This document shows positions 28,589 to 38,785 of a stretch of 64,000 nucleotides of DNA, in pieces. Within the stretch, counting starts at the first letter, position 1. Each line of letters begins with the position of its first letter. Source of the DNA: Limnochordaceae bacterium (GTDB taxonomy: Bacteria > Bacillota > Limnochordia > Limnochordales > Geochordaceae); NCBI GenBank assembly GCA_014896295.1, contig JADBKR010000005.1:62001-126000 (forward strand), given 5' to 3'. Made by a program: the position numbers and the translations under genes. The notes under the pieces are model-generated. The model ran no database searches and was not told where the DNA came from. It saw only the letters and a program-made list of their open reading frames with translations.

Positions 28589-30142
28589 TCAGGACTCCTC
28601 CACCAGCCAGGACCTCAACAACTGGACGAACTCCTCGGGCTTCTCCCGAGCGAGCTGCTCGATCTCCTGGCGCATCCTGCGCCGCTCTTGCTCTTCCGGA
28701 GAGGGCTCCGCCGTCTCCGGCACCACCGGCGGCATGGTCACCTGGACCCGCTGGCGGGCGGCCCGCATGCGCCGGTTGACCCAGTACGCCACACCGACGG
28801 CGAGCGCCAGAGCGGCGAGCCACCAGGCCACTCCCTGGACCCTCGGCCGGGCCTGTGTCGCCAGCAACTGCCCTTGCAGCGCAGACGGCGCCTGCGCTGC
28901 CCCGAAGACCATGCTCTCGACCGTCACCTGATCCCCGCGCTGGGGCTGCAAGCCCAGGGCCGCGCTGACCAGCTGCTCGGTCCGCTGGCGCTGGAGCGCG
29001 TCCATGGTGGGGCCGTCGATGAAAACAGCGGCCGACAGCCGTTGGATCCGGCCGGGCGCCATGACGATGTGGCGCTCGACCCGGTTGATTTCGTAGTTGG
29101 TGACGCTCTCGAGGCGCTGCATCTGGGACGGCCCGCCGCCGCCCGCCGGCTCCACGTACCCGGGAATGTTGGACGTCACCCCGGGGATCCCCGCGGGTGG
29201 GGCGCCGGTTTGCCCGACCGCGCTCTCCTCCGTGCGCTGCTCGCTGCGGATGATGCCGCTGCGGCCGTTGACGACCGGCGAGAAGATCTCGTGTTTCTCC
29301 TCCTGCTGGTCGAAGGAGAGGTCGGCCGTCACCCGCACGAGCACGTGTCCCGGCCCCCAGATCTGCTCGAGGGTGGCCTGCAGACTGCGTTCGAGCTCCC
29401 GCTCGTAGGTGCGCTTGAGCTGCAGCTGCTCGGCGATGGCGGTGCGGGCGGCGCTCCCGCTGCCGGCGGCGTCGAGGGCGTCGGAGAGGACGGTCCCCTT
29501 TTGGTCGACGACCGTGACGTGCTCAGGAGTCAGGCCCTCGACGCTGTTGGCCACCAGGTGGACGATACCCCGCACCTGATCCCGGCTCAGCGTCACCCCC
29601 GGCATCAACGTGAGCAGCACCGATGCCGTGGCCGGCTGCTGCTCGGCGATGAAGAGGCTGCGCTCCGGGATGACGATGTGCACCCGGGCATCCTGGACGC
29701 CCTGCACCGCACGGATGGTACGGGTGAGCTCGCCCTGCAGCGCCCAGTAATACCGGAGGCGGCGTTCGAAGTCGGTCAGCCCCAGATTGGTCTCCTTGAG
29801 GATCTCGAAGCCCACGACGCTGTTCTTGGGCAGTCCCTGCATGGCCAGGTCCAGGCGCACCTGGTGCACCTGCGGTTCGGGAACGTAGACGGCGCCCTGT
29901 GCCTCGTCCACGCGGAAGTCGAGGCGGCGCTCCTGGAGCGCCACCGTGACGGCCCGCAGGTCCTCGGTGCCCAGCCCGGTGAAAACCGGCTGGTAACGGG
30001 GCCGACCGGCGACCCAGACCATCACCACCAGCAGGATGACCGCGGCGACGAGACCACCGGCCGTCGCCAGCCTGGCCGTACGCCCCATGCCCTGCCATAT
30101 CGTCCGCAGCTGCGGCCACAGCCGCCCTAGGGCCGCTCCCAT
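28589..30142 (-). CDS. fliF: Flagellar MS-ring protein FliF
   Basis: Forms the MS ring in the cytoplasmic membrane. The 517-residue protein has a first membrane helix at residues ~25-45, ring-building motifs (YQPVFTGLGTEDLRAVTVALQERRLDFRV; MQGLPKNSVVGFEI; VQGVQDARVHIVIPERSLF; ASVLLTLMPG), a second membrane helix at ~440-460 and a C-terminal FliG-binding tail. Complete. Confidence 0.95.
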   Translation of the reverse strand: MGAALGRLWPQLRTIWQGMGRTARLATAGGLVAAVILLVVMVWVAGRPRYQPVFTGLGTEDLRAVTVALQERRLDFRVDEAQGAVYVPEPQVHQVRLDLAMQGLPKNSVVGFEILKETNLGLTDFERRLRYYWALQGELTRTIRAVQGVQDARVHIVIPERSLFIAEQQPATASVLLTLMPGVTLSRDQVRGIVHLVANSVEGLTPEHVTVVDQKGTVLSDALDAAGSGSAARTAIAEQLQLKRTYERELERSLQATLEQIWGPGHVLVRVTADLSFDQQEEKHEIFSPVVNGRSGIIRSEQRTEESAVGQTGAPPAGIPGVTSNIPGYVEPAGGGGPSQMQRLESVTNYEINRVERHIVMAPGRIQRLSAAVFIDGPTMDALQRQRTEQLVSAALGLQPQRGDQVTVESMVFGAAQAPSALQGQLLATQARPRVQGVAWWLAALALAVGVAYWVNRRMRAARQRVQVTMPPVVPETAEPSPEEQERRRMRQEIEQLAREKPEEFVQLLRSWLVEES

Positions 30143-30177
30143 GTGCTACCTACCCTCCAGGAGACGGAGCATGTGCG

Positions 30178-30501
30178 TCACACCTGCATCCGGCTGACCT
30201 CCTGATAGGCCTCGAGCACTTTGTTGCGCACGGCCACCGTGAGTTCCAGGGCCAGTTGCGCCCGCTCGATGGCGAGGCTCACCTGATGGACATCCTGCAC
30301 GTCGCCTCGTGCGAGGGCTTCGGCAGCATCCTGCGCTTGGAGCTGCAGCGCGTTGACCTGCTCGATGGCATCCCGCAGGACCTCGGAGAAAGGCCGCGCG
30401 GGCTGAGACCGGGACCCGGGGCCCATCCCGTCCTGTGGCCGGAGAATGGGTAAACTTTCCTTCCCGGGACTGATGCGACCGCTCCCACCCACGGCAGTCA
30501 T
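30178..30501 (-). CDS. fliE: Flagellar hook-basal body protein FliE
   Basis: A 107-residue adaptor between the MS ring and the rod. The last ~65 residues are the FliE domain: FSEVLRDAIEQVNALQLQAQDAAEALARGDVQDVHQVSLAIERAQLALELTVAVRNKVLEAYQEVSRMQV. The first ~40 residues are a Gly/Pro/Ser-rich extension. Located between flgC and fliF. Confidence 0.94.
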   Translation of the reverse strand: MTAVGGSGRISPGKESLPILRPQDGMGPGSRSQPARPFSEVLRDAIEQVNALQLQAQDAAEALARGDVQDVHQVSLAIERAQLALELTVAVRNKVLEAYQEVSRMQV

Positions 30502-30521
30502 GGCAGCTTACCGGCTCCTCC

Positions 30522-30962
30522 CTAGACGCGGATCAGGTCGACGGCCCACTGGGCCATGTCGCGGCTGGTGGTGAAGGCGGCGAGGTTGGCCTGATACGCC
30601 CGGCTTGCCGCCATCATGTCCACCATCTCGGTGACGACGTCGACGTTGGGATACTCGACGTAGCCGTCGGGACGGGCATCGGGATGACCCGGATCGTAGA
30701 CGAGGCGCGGGGGCGCGGGGTCTTCGGCGATGGCTACCACCTCGACGCCCTGGCCCGAGAAGGCGGACGGGCCCATGCGGTTCCACAAGCCCAGGCTCGT
30801 CCCCTCCCGGGCGGCAAAGACGGGCACCTGGCGGCGGTAGACCCCGCCACGAGCCGAGCGAGTGGAGTACGCGTTGGCGAGGTTGTTGGCCACGAGATCC
30901 ATCCGTAGCCGCTCGGCGGTCAATCCGGAGGCACTGATGTCGAGCCCTGATAGGAATGCCAC
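30522..30962 (-). CDS. flgC: Flagellar rod protein FlgC
   Basis: Proximal rod protein, 146 residues. It has the N-terminal rod motif SGLTAERLRMDLVANNLANAYSTRS and the C-terminal FlgC ending YPNVDVVTEMVDMMAASRAYQANLAAFTTSRDMA. It lies 20 nt upstream of fliE and about 80 nt after flgB. Complete. Confidence 0.95.
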   Translation of the reverse strand: MAFLSGLDISASGLTAERLRMDLVANNLANAYSTRSARGGVYRRQVPVFAAREGTSLGLWNRMGPSAFSGQGVEVVAIAEDPAPPRLVYDPGHPDARPDGYVEYPNVDVVTEMVDMMAASRAYQANLAAFTTSRDMAQWAVDLIRV

Positions 30963-31045
30963 GGTTTGAACGGCCCCCTCCCTGGCAACGCTGCAGCTTT
31001 CTCCACCACGTCGTCGTGGTGCTTCGGATCACCTCAAAGAGCGCG

Positions 31046-31468
31046 TCAGCGCCGGCCCTCCGTGATAGCGGTACGTAAAGCCATCAACCTTGAACCCATC
31101 ACGCGCGTGAGGGATCGGTAAAAGAGCGAGTTTTTGGCCAGGGCGGCCATTTCACGGTCCACGTCCACATTGCTCCGATCGTTGCGCACGATGCTGGTGG
31201 TGTCCCGTTCGACCGACGGCGTCACGACCTGCACCGGCGCGCCGCTCAAGTGCGCGGGGTGCGTCCGGGTCAACTTCACCTTGATCCGGGCCTCCCTCGC
31301 CTGCTGGGCGGCCAGCGCCTCCTCGAACACGACGTCGAAGCGACGATAGCGAGGCGTCTCCACGTTGGCCAGGTTGTGCGCGATCACGCGCTGGCGCAAT
31401 GACGCGGCGTCGAGCGCGTTTGAAAGATCCCGCTCGACGGGTCCCCAGAGGAACCCCGTACCTTCCAT
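31046..31468 (-). CDS. flgB: Flagellar rod protein FlgB
   Basis: Proximal rod protein and first gene of the flagellar operon. The rod motif LRQRVIAHNLANVETPRYRRFDVVFEEAL is near the N-terminus, and the C-terminal NVDVDREMAALAKNSLFYRSLTRVMGSRLMALRTAI matches FlgB. The ATG at 31468 is used; a GTG at 31483 overlaps its own AGGAGG and is less likely. codY, the usual upstream neighbour, is absent. Confidence 0.94.
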   Translation of the reverse strand: MEGTGFLWGPVERDLSNALDAASLRQRVIAHNLANVETPRYRRFDVVFEEALAAQQAREARIKVKLTRTHPAHLSGAPVQVVTPSVERDTTSIVRNDRSNVDVDREMAALAKNSLFYRSLTRVMGSRLMALRTAITEGRR

Positions 31469-31525
31469 GATCCTCGACCGCACCTCCTCACGGACCGATT
31501 GAAACCCACCGGCTCCGCGCGATGG

Positions 31526-31552
31526 ATATCGGCCGGGAGCCGCCGTTGCTTG
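31526..31552 (-). promoter_or_regulatory. Candidate sigma-28 (FliA/SigD) promoter upstream of flgB
   Basis: On the minus strand the octamer GCCGATAT (31526-31533), the exact sigma-28/SigD -10 consensus, is preceded at a 15-nt spacing by CAAG (31549-31552), a partial match to the TAAA -35. Transcription would start about 50 nt before flgB. The -35 is weak, so this is a candidate only. It would place the whole operon, including fliA itself, under positive feedback. Confidence 0.45.
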
Positions 31553-31645
31553 GGCGATCCGTGCCTTGGGTCCCGGTTCGTTTCCTCCGACCCGGGACTG
31601 GGGTCCCGATCCCCGTCGTGTCGCGCTTTACAGCAGAAACTGTCA

Positions 31646-31668
31646 GTTTATGTCGGTTCGACATAAAC
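31646..31668. repeat. Perfect 10-bp inverted repeat upstream of flgB
   Basis: GTTTATGTCG (31646-31655) and CGACATAAAC (31659-31668) are perfectly complementary around a 3-bp centre, in an AT-richer patch of an otherwise very GC-rich genome. The size and symmetry suit a dimeric repressor operator. An overlapping alternative pairing exists between GTCGGTT (31652-31658) and AACCGAC (31666-31672), so the RNA could also switch between two hairpins. Confidence 0.55.
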
Positions 31669-31774
31669 CGACGGACTCCTCCGAAAAAGTCTGATTCACG
31701 GGTAAAGATCGGGTGACTTTTCAGACAATCCTGATACTTTCGAGGGCAGGCTCCCGCTCGGGCCTGGCGCGAGA

Positions 31775-31808
31775 GGGCCCCGGCGGCCCGTTTCGGCCAC
31801 CGGGGCCC
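31775..31808 (-). terminator. GC-rich hairpin downstream of hslU
   Basis: A 14-bp stem (9 GC pairs, a G-U pair and 4 further GC pairs) with a 6-nt loop begins about 70 nt after the hslU stop. No U-tract follows, so it may be a Rho-assisted or atypical terminator, separating the topA-trmFO-hslVU transcript from the flagellar operon. It marks the one large gene-free gap in the window (31469-31880). Confidence 0.5.
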
Positions 31809-31880
31809 ATCATCCATCCGGCGGGGATCCCTCCGTCGCAGGCCTCCCGATCCGATACCGGTCGGCCGGACGGCCTGCCC

Positions 31881-33284
31881 TTAGAGGATGTACCGGGAGA
31901 GATCCCGGTCTTCCACCACGTCGGCGAGCCGGCGACGCACGTACGCTGCGTCTACCACGACCCGCTGCCCCCGGTACGACTCGGCGTCGAAGGAGATCTC
32001 CTCGAGCACGCGCTCCATCAAGGTCTGCAGCCGGCGGGCGCCGATGTTCTCCGTCTGCTCGTTGACCCGTTCGGCGAGGCGCGCGATCTCGTCGATGCCG
32101 TCTTCGGTGAACTCCAGCTCCACGCCTTCCGTTGCGAGGAGTTCTTTGTACTGCCGCGTGAGGGCGTTTCGAGGCTCCACCAGGATCCGCCGCAGTTCCT
32201 CTCGGCCCAGGGGCTTGAGTTCCACCCGGATGGGGAAGCGCCCCTGCAACTCGGGAATCAGGTCGGAAGGCTTGGATACGTGGAACGCGCCGGCCGCGAT
32301 GAACAGGATGTGATCGGTGCGCACCGGCCCGTACTTGGTCATCACCGTGGAACCTTCCACGATGGGCAGGATGTCGCGCTGCACGCCCTCCCGGGAGACG
32401 TCGGGCCCGGTGCCCCGCTCCCGCCCGGCGATCTTGTCGATCTCGTCGAGAAAGACGATACCGGTCTGTTCGGCCCGGCGGATCGCCTCGGCGGTCACTT
32501 CTTCCTGGTCGATCAGCTTCTGCGCCTCTTCCACCGTCAGGATGCGCCGGGCCTCGGCCACCGTCACCTTACGGCGCCGCCGCCGGCGCGGGAGCCACTG
32601 CCCGAAGAGGTCCTGGAGGTTGATCCCCATTTCCTCGACGCCCTGCCCCGAGAAGACCTCGACCATCGGGGGCCGGCTCTCCTCGGTCTCCACCTCCACC
32701 ACCTGATCCTCGAGCTCCCCGGCCCGCAGCTTGCGCCGCAGCTCCGCCCGGCGAGCCTGGACTTCTGCCGCCTGGCCGTCGGTCTCGCTCTCCTCCTGCT
32801 GGCCCCGAGGCGAGGTCATCCCGAAGAGCGCGGCCAGCGGGTTGCTCGCCCGCTCCCGGCGGGGCAGTGGAGCCAGGAGTTCCACCAGCCGCTCCTCGAC
32901 GACGGGTGCGACCTGGTCTTTGACCTTCTCGGTCCGCTCCTGGCGCACCATGCGCACCGCGGTCTCCACCAGATCGCGGATGATCGAGTCGACGTCCCGC
33001 CCGACGTACCCCACCTCGGTGAACTTGGTCGCCTCGACCTTGATGAAGGGCGCCTCCACGAGGCGGGCAAGGCGCCTGGCGATCTCCGTCTTGCCCACGC
33101 CGGTGGGGCCCATCATGAGGATGTTCTTGGGCGTCACCTCGTCGCGAAGCTCGGGCGCAAGCAGCTGCCGGCGATGGCGGTTGCGCAGCGCGACGGCCAC
33201 CGCGCGCTTGGCCTCCTGCTGACCGATGATGTAGCGGTCGAGCTCCTCGACGATCCGGCGGGGAGTCAGCTCGTCCATGGTCAT
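31881..33284 (-). CDS. hslU: ATP-dependent protease ATPase subunit HslU (ClpY)
   Basis: AAA+ unfoldase partner of HslV. It has 467 residues: [28 protein letters not shown] at the start, Walker A GPTGVGKT (residues 59-66), a charged I-domain (~110-240), Walker [15 protein letters not shown], and the C-terminal DLSRYIL tail that inserts into HslV. Overlaps hslV by 4 nt. The usual codY neighbour is not found downstream. Confidence 0.96.
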   Translation of the reverse strand: MTMDELTPRRIVEELDRYIIGQQEAKRAVAVALRNRHRRQLLAPELRDEVTPKNILMMGPTGVGKTEIARRLARLVEAPFIKVEATKFTEVGYVGRDVDSIIRDLVETAVRMVRQERTEKVKDQVAPVVEERLVELLAPLPRRERASNPLAALFGMTSPRGQQEESETDGQAAEVQARRAELRRKLRAGELEDQVVEVETEESRPPMVEVFSGQGVEEMGINLQDLFGQWLPRRRRRRKVTVAEARRILTVEEAQKLIDQEEVTAEAIRRAEQTGIVFLDEIDKIAGRERGTGPDVSREGVQRDILPIVEGSTVMTKYGPVRTDHILFIAAGAFHVSKPSDLIPELQGRFPIRVELKPLGREELRRILVEPRNALTRQYKELLATEGVELEFTEDGIDEIARLAERVNEQTENIGARRLQTLMERVLEEISFDAESYRGQRVVVDAAYVRRRLADVVEDRDLSRYIL

Positions 33285-33850
33285 GGCTTCGAGCCCACTT
33301 CCTCGAGCTGGTCCACGACGATGCGGTCGTTGGTATATATGTCGATCCCGGCCGCAATGGTCAACGCCTCTTCCACGATGCGGGCCGGCTCCATCGTCGT
33401 GTTACGCAAGAGAGCCCGGGCCGCCGCCAGCGCCACGGGCCCGCCGGAGCCTATGGCCGCCACCCCGTCGTCGGGCTCCACGATCTCCCCGTTGCCGGAG
33501 AGCACCAGGAGGTGCGCGGTGTCCGCCACCAGCAGCAGCGCATCGAGGCGCCGCAGCACCCGGTCGGTGCGCCAGTCGCGGGCGAGCTCCGCCGCCGCCC
33601 GGGGAAGGCTCCCGCTGTGCGCCTCCAGCTTCGCCTCGAAGCGCTCGAGCAGGGTGAGCCCGTCAGCCGCCGCCCCGGCAAAGCCGGCCAGCACCCGCCC
33701 CTGCAACAGCCGGCGCACCTTGCGGGCCGACTGCTTGATAATGGTCTGCTGCGCCATGGTCACCTGGCCGTCGCCGCCCATGGCCGCCCGACCGTCCTTG
33801 ACCACGGCCAGGACCGTGGTCCCGTGCCACGGCTCCCGGCCGGGACGCAT
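33281..33850 (-). CDS. hslV: ATP-dependent protease subunit HslV (ClpQ)
   Basis: Proteasome-like peptidase of 189 residues. A ten-residue propeptide ([10 protein letters not shown]) precedes TTVLAVV, so the nucleophile would be Thr11, exposed on processing, as in the Thr-type enzymes rather than Ser-type Bacillus ClpQ. The [51 protein letters not shown] and IGSGG motifs are present. ATG at 33850, 9 nt after the trmFO stop. Confidence 0.95.
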   Translation of the reverse strand: MRPGREPWHGTTVLAVVKDGRAAMGGDGQVTMAQQTIIKQSARKVRRLLQGRVLAGFAGAAADGLTLLERFEAKLEAHSGSLPRAAAELARDWRTDRVLRRLDALLLVADTAHLLVLSGNGEIVEPDDGVAAIGSGGPVALAAARALLRNTTMEPARIVEEALTIAAGIDIYTNDRIVVDQLEEVGSKP

Positions 33851-33858
33851 GCTTCGCC

Positions 33859-35225
33859 TCACGGCGCCACGGCCCCCAACTCCGCCACCCATCGCTCGAC
33901 CTCCTCCGCTACCCTGTCCACCGCCTCGAGCGCTCGCTCTGCCTGGCGCGCCCGGCGTTCCTGGCGGCTGCGGGCGCGCCCGGCCGGGGGCAGCAGGCCG
34001 AAAGCAGCGTTCATCGGCTGGAAGTCGTCGGGCCGCGCCGTGGTCACGTAGCGCCACAGGGCGCCCATCATGGTCTCCGGCGGCAACACCATGGGGGAAA
34101 GCCCCCGAAGGATGCGCGCCGCGTTGACGCCGGCAAGCCACCCGGCGGCGGCCGACTCCACGTACCCCTCGACCCCGGTGATGAGCCCCGCCAGGAGCAG
34201 CCGGCCGTGGCCTTTGACCTGGCCCGTGGGCTCCAGCACCCGGGGGCATTGACGAACGTGTTGCGGTGCACCACGCCGAAGCGCACGAACTCCGCCTGCT
34301 CGAGCCCGGGGATCATGCGGAAGATGCGCGCCTGCTCGCCCCACTTCAGCCGGGTTTGGAAGCCCACCAGGTTGAGCAGGCGCCCTTCGGCGTCCTCCTT
34401 GCGCAGCTGCACCACGGCATACGGCATCTGACCGGTCCTGGGATCGCGCAGCCCGACCGGCCGCATCGGGCCGTAGCGCAAGGTGTCGAGGCCGCGGCGG
34501 GCCAGCTCCTCCACCGGCACGCACCCCTCGAAGAACTTGAGCTCCTCCGGCAGGTGTCCCTCGTGCACGTCGGCTTCGGCGAGGGCCTGGCTCAGCGCCT
34601 CGTACTGCTCCCGGTCCATCGGGAGGTTGAGGTAGTCGGGCGTGCCCTTGCCGTGGCGGCTCGCCCAAAAGCCACGGTCCGTGTCGATGGATTCGGCGGT
34701 CACGATGGGCGCCGCGGCGTCGTAGAAGGCCAGGAACCGATCGCCGACCAGCCGGGCCAGGCTGGCGGCCAGGGCATCGGAAGTGAGCGGCCCGGTCGCC
34801 AGGACGACGACCCCGTCGCCGGGCTCCGGGACCTCCCGGACCTCCTCCCGAATCACCGTGATGAAAGGGTGCGCCTCCACCTTGCGGGTGATCTCGGAGG
34901 CGAAGCGCTCCCGGTCGACGGCGAGCGCCGATCCGGCCGGGACGCGGTGTGCATCCGCCGCCTGTACGACGAGCGAGCCGAGCCGCCGCATCTCCTCCTT
35001 GAGAAGGCCGGCCGAGGTGTCGGTCCCGGCCCCTCCCAGCGAGTTGGAGCAGACCAGTTCGGCCAGAAGCCCGGTCTGGTGGACCGGCGTCGGGCGGGCC
35101 GGGCGCATCTCGTACAGCCGCACCCGCGCCCCCATGCGGGCAGCCTGCCAGGCCGCCTCGCTTCCCGCCAGCCCTCCGCCGACGACGGTGACCACAGGCC
35201 CGTCTTGCAGCGCTCCTTCGCTCAT
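33859..35225 (-). CDS. trmFO: tRNA U54 methyltransferase TrmFO (apparent frameshift)
   Basis: Folate- and FAD-dependent enzyme that makes ribothymidine 54 in tRNA. Read from ATG 35225 it shows the FAD motif [24 protein letters not shown] with a conserved Cys, the [14 protein letters not shown] catalytic-Cys motif and [14 protein letters not shown]. The frame is then lost at the C5 run at 34242-34246. One extra C restores [32 protein letters not shown] and the rest to 33859. A sequencing deletion is the simplest reading. It overlaps topA by 4 nt; xerC (codV), normally next, is missing. Confidence 0.9.
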
Positions 35226-37528
35226 GGTGCCGCTGCTCCGGCCTCCTCCCCCCGCTCGGCCGTGGGCACGGCCGGCTGCGGGCGCCCGTCCGCCTGCGGC
35301 GCCTCCCGGGCCTGTGCGCTCTCCCGGTAATCGCAGGCACGCTCGCCTTGCTCGGTTTTCTCGTACCAGCCGGCGCAGACCACCTGGCCCGCCGACTTGC
35401 CCCGTCCGCCCTGTACCACCAGCGGCCGGCCGCAGCGCGGGCACTGCCGGCCCACCGGGCGCTGCCACAGGGTGTAGGTGCAGGTGGGGTAGCGGGAGCA
35501 ACCGTAGAAAACCCTGCCCCGGCGGCTGCGCCGTTCGAGCAGCTCCCCGCCGCAGCGCGGGCAGCGCGCGCCCGTGTGGCGAACGAGCGGCCGCGTATTT
35601 TTGCACTCCGGGTAGCCCGAGCAGGCGAGGAACTGGCCGAACCGCCCCCACTTGATCACCATGGGACGGCCGCACACCTCGCACTTCTCGTCGGTGACCT
35701 CGTCCTGCACCGCGACCCGGCCGACCGTCTGCATGGCCTGCTCGATCCGGGACTCGAAGCCGGGGTAGAACTCCGCGATCACCCGCTGCCACTGGAGCTT
35801 GCCCGCCTCGATGGCATCCAGCTGAGACTCCATGCGCGCGGTGAACTCCACGTCCACGATGTCCGGGAATTGCTCTTTCAGCAGCCGCACGACCGCCCGC
35901 CCCAGGGGCGTGGGCACCAGCCTGGGGCCGTCGCGCTGGCAGTAGCGCCGTTCGAGCAGCGTCTCGATGGTGGGCGCGTACGTGCTGGGCCGGCCGATCC
36001 CCAGCTCCTCCATGGTCTTGACCAGGCTGGCGTCGTTGTAGCGCGGGGGCGGCTGGGTGAAATGCTGGCGCGGCTGGACCTCCTGCAACCGCAGCGGCTG
36101 CCCCTCGGTGAGAGACGGTAAGGCCTGACGCCCTTCTTCGTCGTCGGCGCCCTCGCTCTCGGCCGCCCCTTTCGCCCGGCCGTCCGCATCCTGCGTGCCG
36201 CTGCCGGGGGCTCCGGCATGGGGCGCCCACAGCTCGAGATAACCCGGCTTGATGATCGTGGATCCGGTCGCCTTGAGCCGGAACGGCCCTCCTTCCACTT
36301 CCACGACCGTGGACTCGACCAGGGCCGGGGCCATCTGGCTCGCCATGAACCGGCGCCAGATGAGGTCGTACAGCCGCCACTGGTCGCGGTTGAGGTAGGG
36401 TTTGACCGACTCCGGGTTGCGCTCCACGGAAGTCGGCCGGATGGCCTCGTGCGCCTCCTGTGCGCCCTTGCCGCTCTTGTAGACGTTGGGGCGTTCAGGC
36501 ACGAAGTCGGGCCCGAAGTGCTCGCCGATGTACTGCCGGGCCGCCTCGCGGGCCTCGGCGGCGACGTGCACCGAGTCGGTGCGCATGTAGGTGATCAGGC
36601 CGACGGGGCCCTCGTCTCCTACGTCGAGCCCTTCGTAGAGCTGCTGCGCCAGCTGCATCGTGCGGCGGGCGGTGAAGCCGAGCCGCCGGGCCGCCTCCTG
36701 CTGCAGCGTGCTCGTGGTGAAGGGCGCCGGAGCCCGGCGCTGCCTGCGGCTCGACCGGATGGCGGCCACGTGCAGGGCCGCCTGCTCGAGTTCACGGGCC
36801 AGGCGCGTGGCCGTGGGCTGGTCGGGAATCTCGACCTCCTCGCCCTCGTACGCCACGAGCCGGGCCACGAAGCTGGCTTGCGCCCCGACCCCGTCCCCGG
36901 CGAGCAGCACGGCGTCGATGGTCCAGTACTCCTTGGAGACGAACGCCTCGATCTCGTCTTCGCGGTCGCAAATCAGCCGCAGCGCCACCGACTGCACCCG
37001 GCCGGCACTCAAGCCGCGGCGCACCTTCTTCCAGAGCAAGGGGCTCAGGCGGTACCCCACGACCCGGTCGAGGATGCGCCGCGCCTGCTGCGCGTCCACC
37101 AGCCGCTGATCGATGGGCCGCACGTGGTCGAGCGCTTGCTGGACGGCCCGGCGCGTCACCTCGTGGAACTCGATACGGCAAGGCTGGTCGGCGGGCAGTC
37201 CCAGGAGCTGCGACAGGTGCCAGGAGATGGCCTCGCCCTCGCGGTCAGGGTCCGTGGCCAGCAAGACCTGGGCGGCCTGCTTCGCCTCCGACTCCAGCTC
37301 CTTCACGGTGCGCGTCTTGCCCCGGATGATCGTGTAGCGCGGCCGGAAGCCGTTTTTCACGTCGATGCCGAACTCGGTGATGGGCAGATCCCTGACGTGC
37401 CCCATCGAGGCTCGGACCTTGTAGGAGGATCCGAGAAACTTGCTCAAGGTGCGCGCCTTGGCCGGCGACTCCACGATGACCAGCTTCAACCCATGCTTCC
37501 CACCTCTGCCGTCTTGGCCACGGGCCAC
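35222..37528 (-). CDS. topA: DNA topoisomerase I
   Basis: Type IA topoisomerase, 768 residues, relaxing negative supercoils. The TOPRIM domain is N-terminal ([35 protein letters not shown]). The catalytic Tyr is in [13 protein letters not shown]. Three C-terminal four-Cys zinc-ribbon repeats start at CEVCG, CPRCG and CPRCG. The region after residue ~440 has an acidic Gly/Ala/Asp-rich insertion. Complete. It is 6 nt downstream of dprA. Confidence 0.96.
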   Translation of the reverse strand: MARGQDGRGGKHGLKLVIVESPAKARTLSKFLGSSYKVRASMGHVRDLPITEFGIDVKNGFRPRYTIIRGKTRTVKELESEAKQAAQVLLATDPDREGEAISWHLSQLLGLPADQPCRIEFHEVTRRAVQQALDHVRPIDQRLVDAQQARRILDRVVGYRLSPLLWKKVRRGLSAGRVQSVALRLICDREDEIEAFVSKEYWTIDAVLLAGDGVGAQASFVARLVAYEGEEVEIPDQPTATRLARELEQAALHVAAIRSSRRQRRAPAPFTTSTLQQEAARRLGFTARRTMQLAQQLYEGLDVGDEGPVGLITYMRTDSVHVAAEAREAARQYIGEHFGPDFVPERPNVYKSGKGAQEAHEAIRPTSVERNPESVKPYLNRDQWRLYDLIWRRFMASQMAPALVESTVVEVEGGPFRLKATGSTIIKPGYLELWAPHAGAPGSGTQDADGRAKGAAESEGADDEEGRQALPSLTEGQPLRLQEVQPRQHFTQPPPRYNDASLVKTMEELGIGRPSTYAPTIETLLERRYCQRDGPRLVPTPLGRAVVRLLKEQFPDIVDVEFTARMESQLDAIEAGKLQWQRVIAEFYPGFESRIEQAMQTVGRVAVQDEVTDEKCEVCGRPMVIKWGRFGQFLACSGYPECKNTRPLVRHTGARCPRCGGELLERRSRRGRVFYGCSRYPTCTYTLWQRPVGRQCPRCGRPLVVQGGRGKSAGQVVCAGWYEKTEQGERACDYRESAQAREAPQADGRPQPAVPTAERGEEAGAAAP

Positions 37529-37534
37529 TCTATT

Positions 37535-38785
37535 CTAACCCAAGCGCCTCCTGGCCCACCGCCCGTCCATGAGACGCCGGACGTAGCCGCCGGCCTCGAG
37601 CTCCGTCAGGCGGGCGAGCAGCGGCTGGACGGCCAGGTCCGCCCGGTAGGAGAGTTCGTCCACGTCCATCGGGCCTTTCGAGAGGACGTCCCACACCGCC
37701 CGCAGGGCAGGCGCCAGCTCCGCCGGCGAGGGTGGCCTGGACGGGGCGTCTCGCTCGGCCAGACGGTTGAGCAGGCGCCCCCATCGGCCCTCGGGCCCTC
37801 CGGCCGTCGCCGGCTCACCCGCCGCGGCCAGCCGCTCCAGGGCCTGCGGGCCCTCCAGCAGTTTGAGGGTGTCCAGGGCGTGCACCGCGACGTCGCCGGG
37901 TTGGGTGCACGGCGTGGCGCCGTCGGCCAGGAGCCGGTTGGAACCGACCGTCGTGGACCGGGTGATGTCGCCCGGCGTCACCAGCACCGCCCGGGAGAGG
38001 GCATCGGCCATCTCGGCGGTCGACAGCGCCCCGCTCCTGGCGCGGGCCTCCACCACCACCACGCCCAGGCTCAGACCCGCGATCACGTAGTTACGCCGGG
38101 CGAGGCGCCACCGGTCGACGGGAGTACCGGGCGGGTACTCGCTGATGAGCGCCCCTGCCGCCTCGACTTGCCGTGCGAGCCGCTCGTGCTCGCGCGGGTA
38201 CACGCGATCGATGCCGCAGCCGAGCACCGCCACCGTGCGCCCTTTCACCCGAAGCGCTGCCTGGTGGGCCGCCCCGTCGATACCGGTCGCGAGCCCGCTC
38301 ACGATCGTAAACCCCCACTCCGCCAGCCCCGTGGCGAGCTTCTCGGCGGCCATCAGGCCCGAGACGTCGGCGTTGCGGGAGCCCACGACAGCCACGGCGA
38401 CCCGGTCGTCGGGCCACAGGCTGCCCCGCACGTAGAGAACGACCGGCGGATCCGGCAGGGCGAGCAGGTTGGAAGGGTAGATCGGAAGACGCCAGGCCTG
38501 GCGCGCCGCCGCGTCGTCCCACGGGGTGATGGCGCGGGCCCGGCACCGCTCCAGAGCCCGGGCCAGCCGGCCGAGGGCGCGCGGGTCACGGCGGCTGCGT
38601 AAAGAGGCCCGCGCCGTGCCCGAGAGCAGCGGGTCGGCGCTCCAGGCCTCTGCGTCGGCCTCCCACGCAGCACGCGGCGACCCAAAGCGCTCCACTGCCC
38701 ACCGGACGGCCGCCGGCCCTACGCCCGGGAGCTCCATCAAGGCCCCGGCGTAAACGCCGGGCGCGAACGGGTCAGGACGACCCAT
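37535..38785 (-). CDS. dprA: DNA-processing protein DprA (Smf)
   Basis: Loads RecA on incoming single-stranded DNA during transformation. About 416 residues: an N-terminal HhH/SAM-like part with ELPGVGPAAVRWAVERFGS, a Rossmann-like core with AVAVVGSRNADVSG, SGLATGIDGAAHQAAL and VLGCGIDRVYPREHERL, and a C-terminal winged-helix (DLAVQPLLARLTELEAGGYVRRL). The ATG at 38785 is used because it overlaps the preceding small gene by 14 nt. Confidence 0.94.
   Translation of the reverse strand: MGRPDPFAPGVYAGALMELPGVGPAAVRWAVERFGSPRAAWEADAEAWSADPLLSGTARASLRSRRDPRALGRLARALERCRARAITPWDDAAARQAWRLPIYPSNLLALPDPPVVLYVRGSLWPDDRVAVAVVGSRNADVSGLMAAEKLATGLAEWGFTIVSGLATGIDGAAHQAALRVKGRTVAVLGCGIDRVYPREHERLARQVEAAGALISEYPPGTPVDRWRLARRNYVIAGLSLGVVVVEARARSGALSTAEMADALSRAVLVTPGDITRSTTVGSNRLLADGATPCTQPGDVAVHALDTLKLLEGPQALERLAAAGEPATAGGPEGRWGRLLNRLAERDAPSRPPSPAELAPALRAVWDVLSKGPMDVDELSYRADLAVQPLLARLTELEAGGYVRRLMDGRWARRRLG

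Noticed and set aside
26801-30130. Very long plus-strand open frame (over 1,100 codons) opposite fliF-fliG-fliH
   Set aside because: High-GC antisense shadow; the minus-strand genes have full conserved domains, and the plus-strand product is His/Arg/Leu-rich with no motif.
9396-31468. Decaying flagellar system as a biological conclusion
   Set aside because: fliF, fliG, fliI, fliP, flhB, motA, motB and others are intact, and non-flagellar genes carry the same kind of indel, so assembly error explains the pattern better. fliM absence alone is not enough.
31488-31817. Possible 109-codon gene in the hslU-flgB intergenic region
   Set aside because: No recognisable domain, no credible ribosome-binding site, and it would cover the promoter and palindromes.
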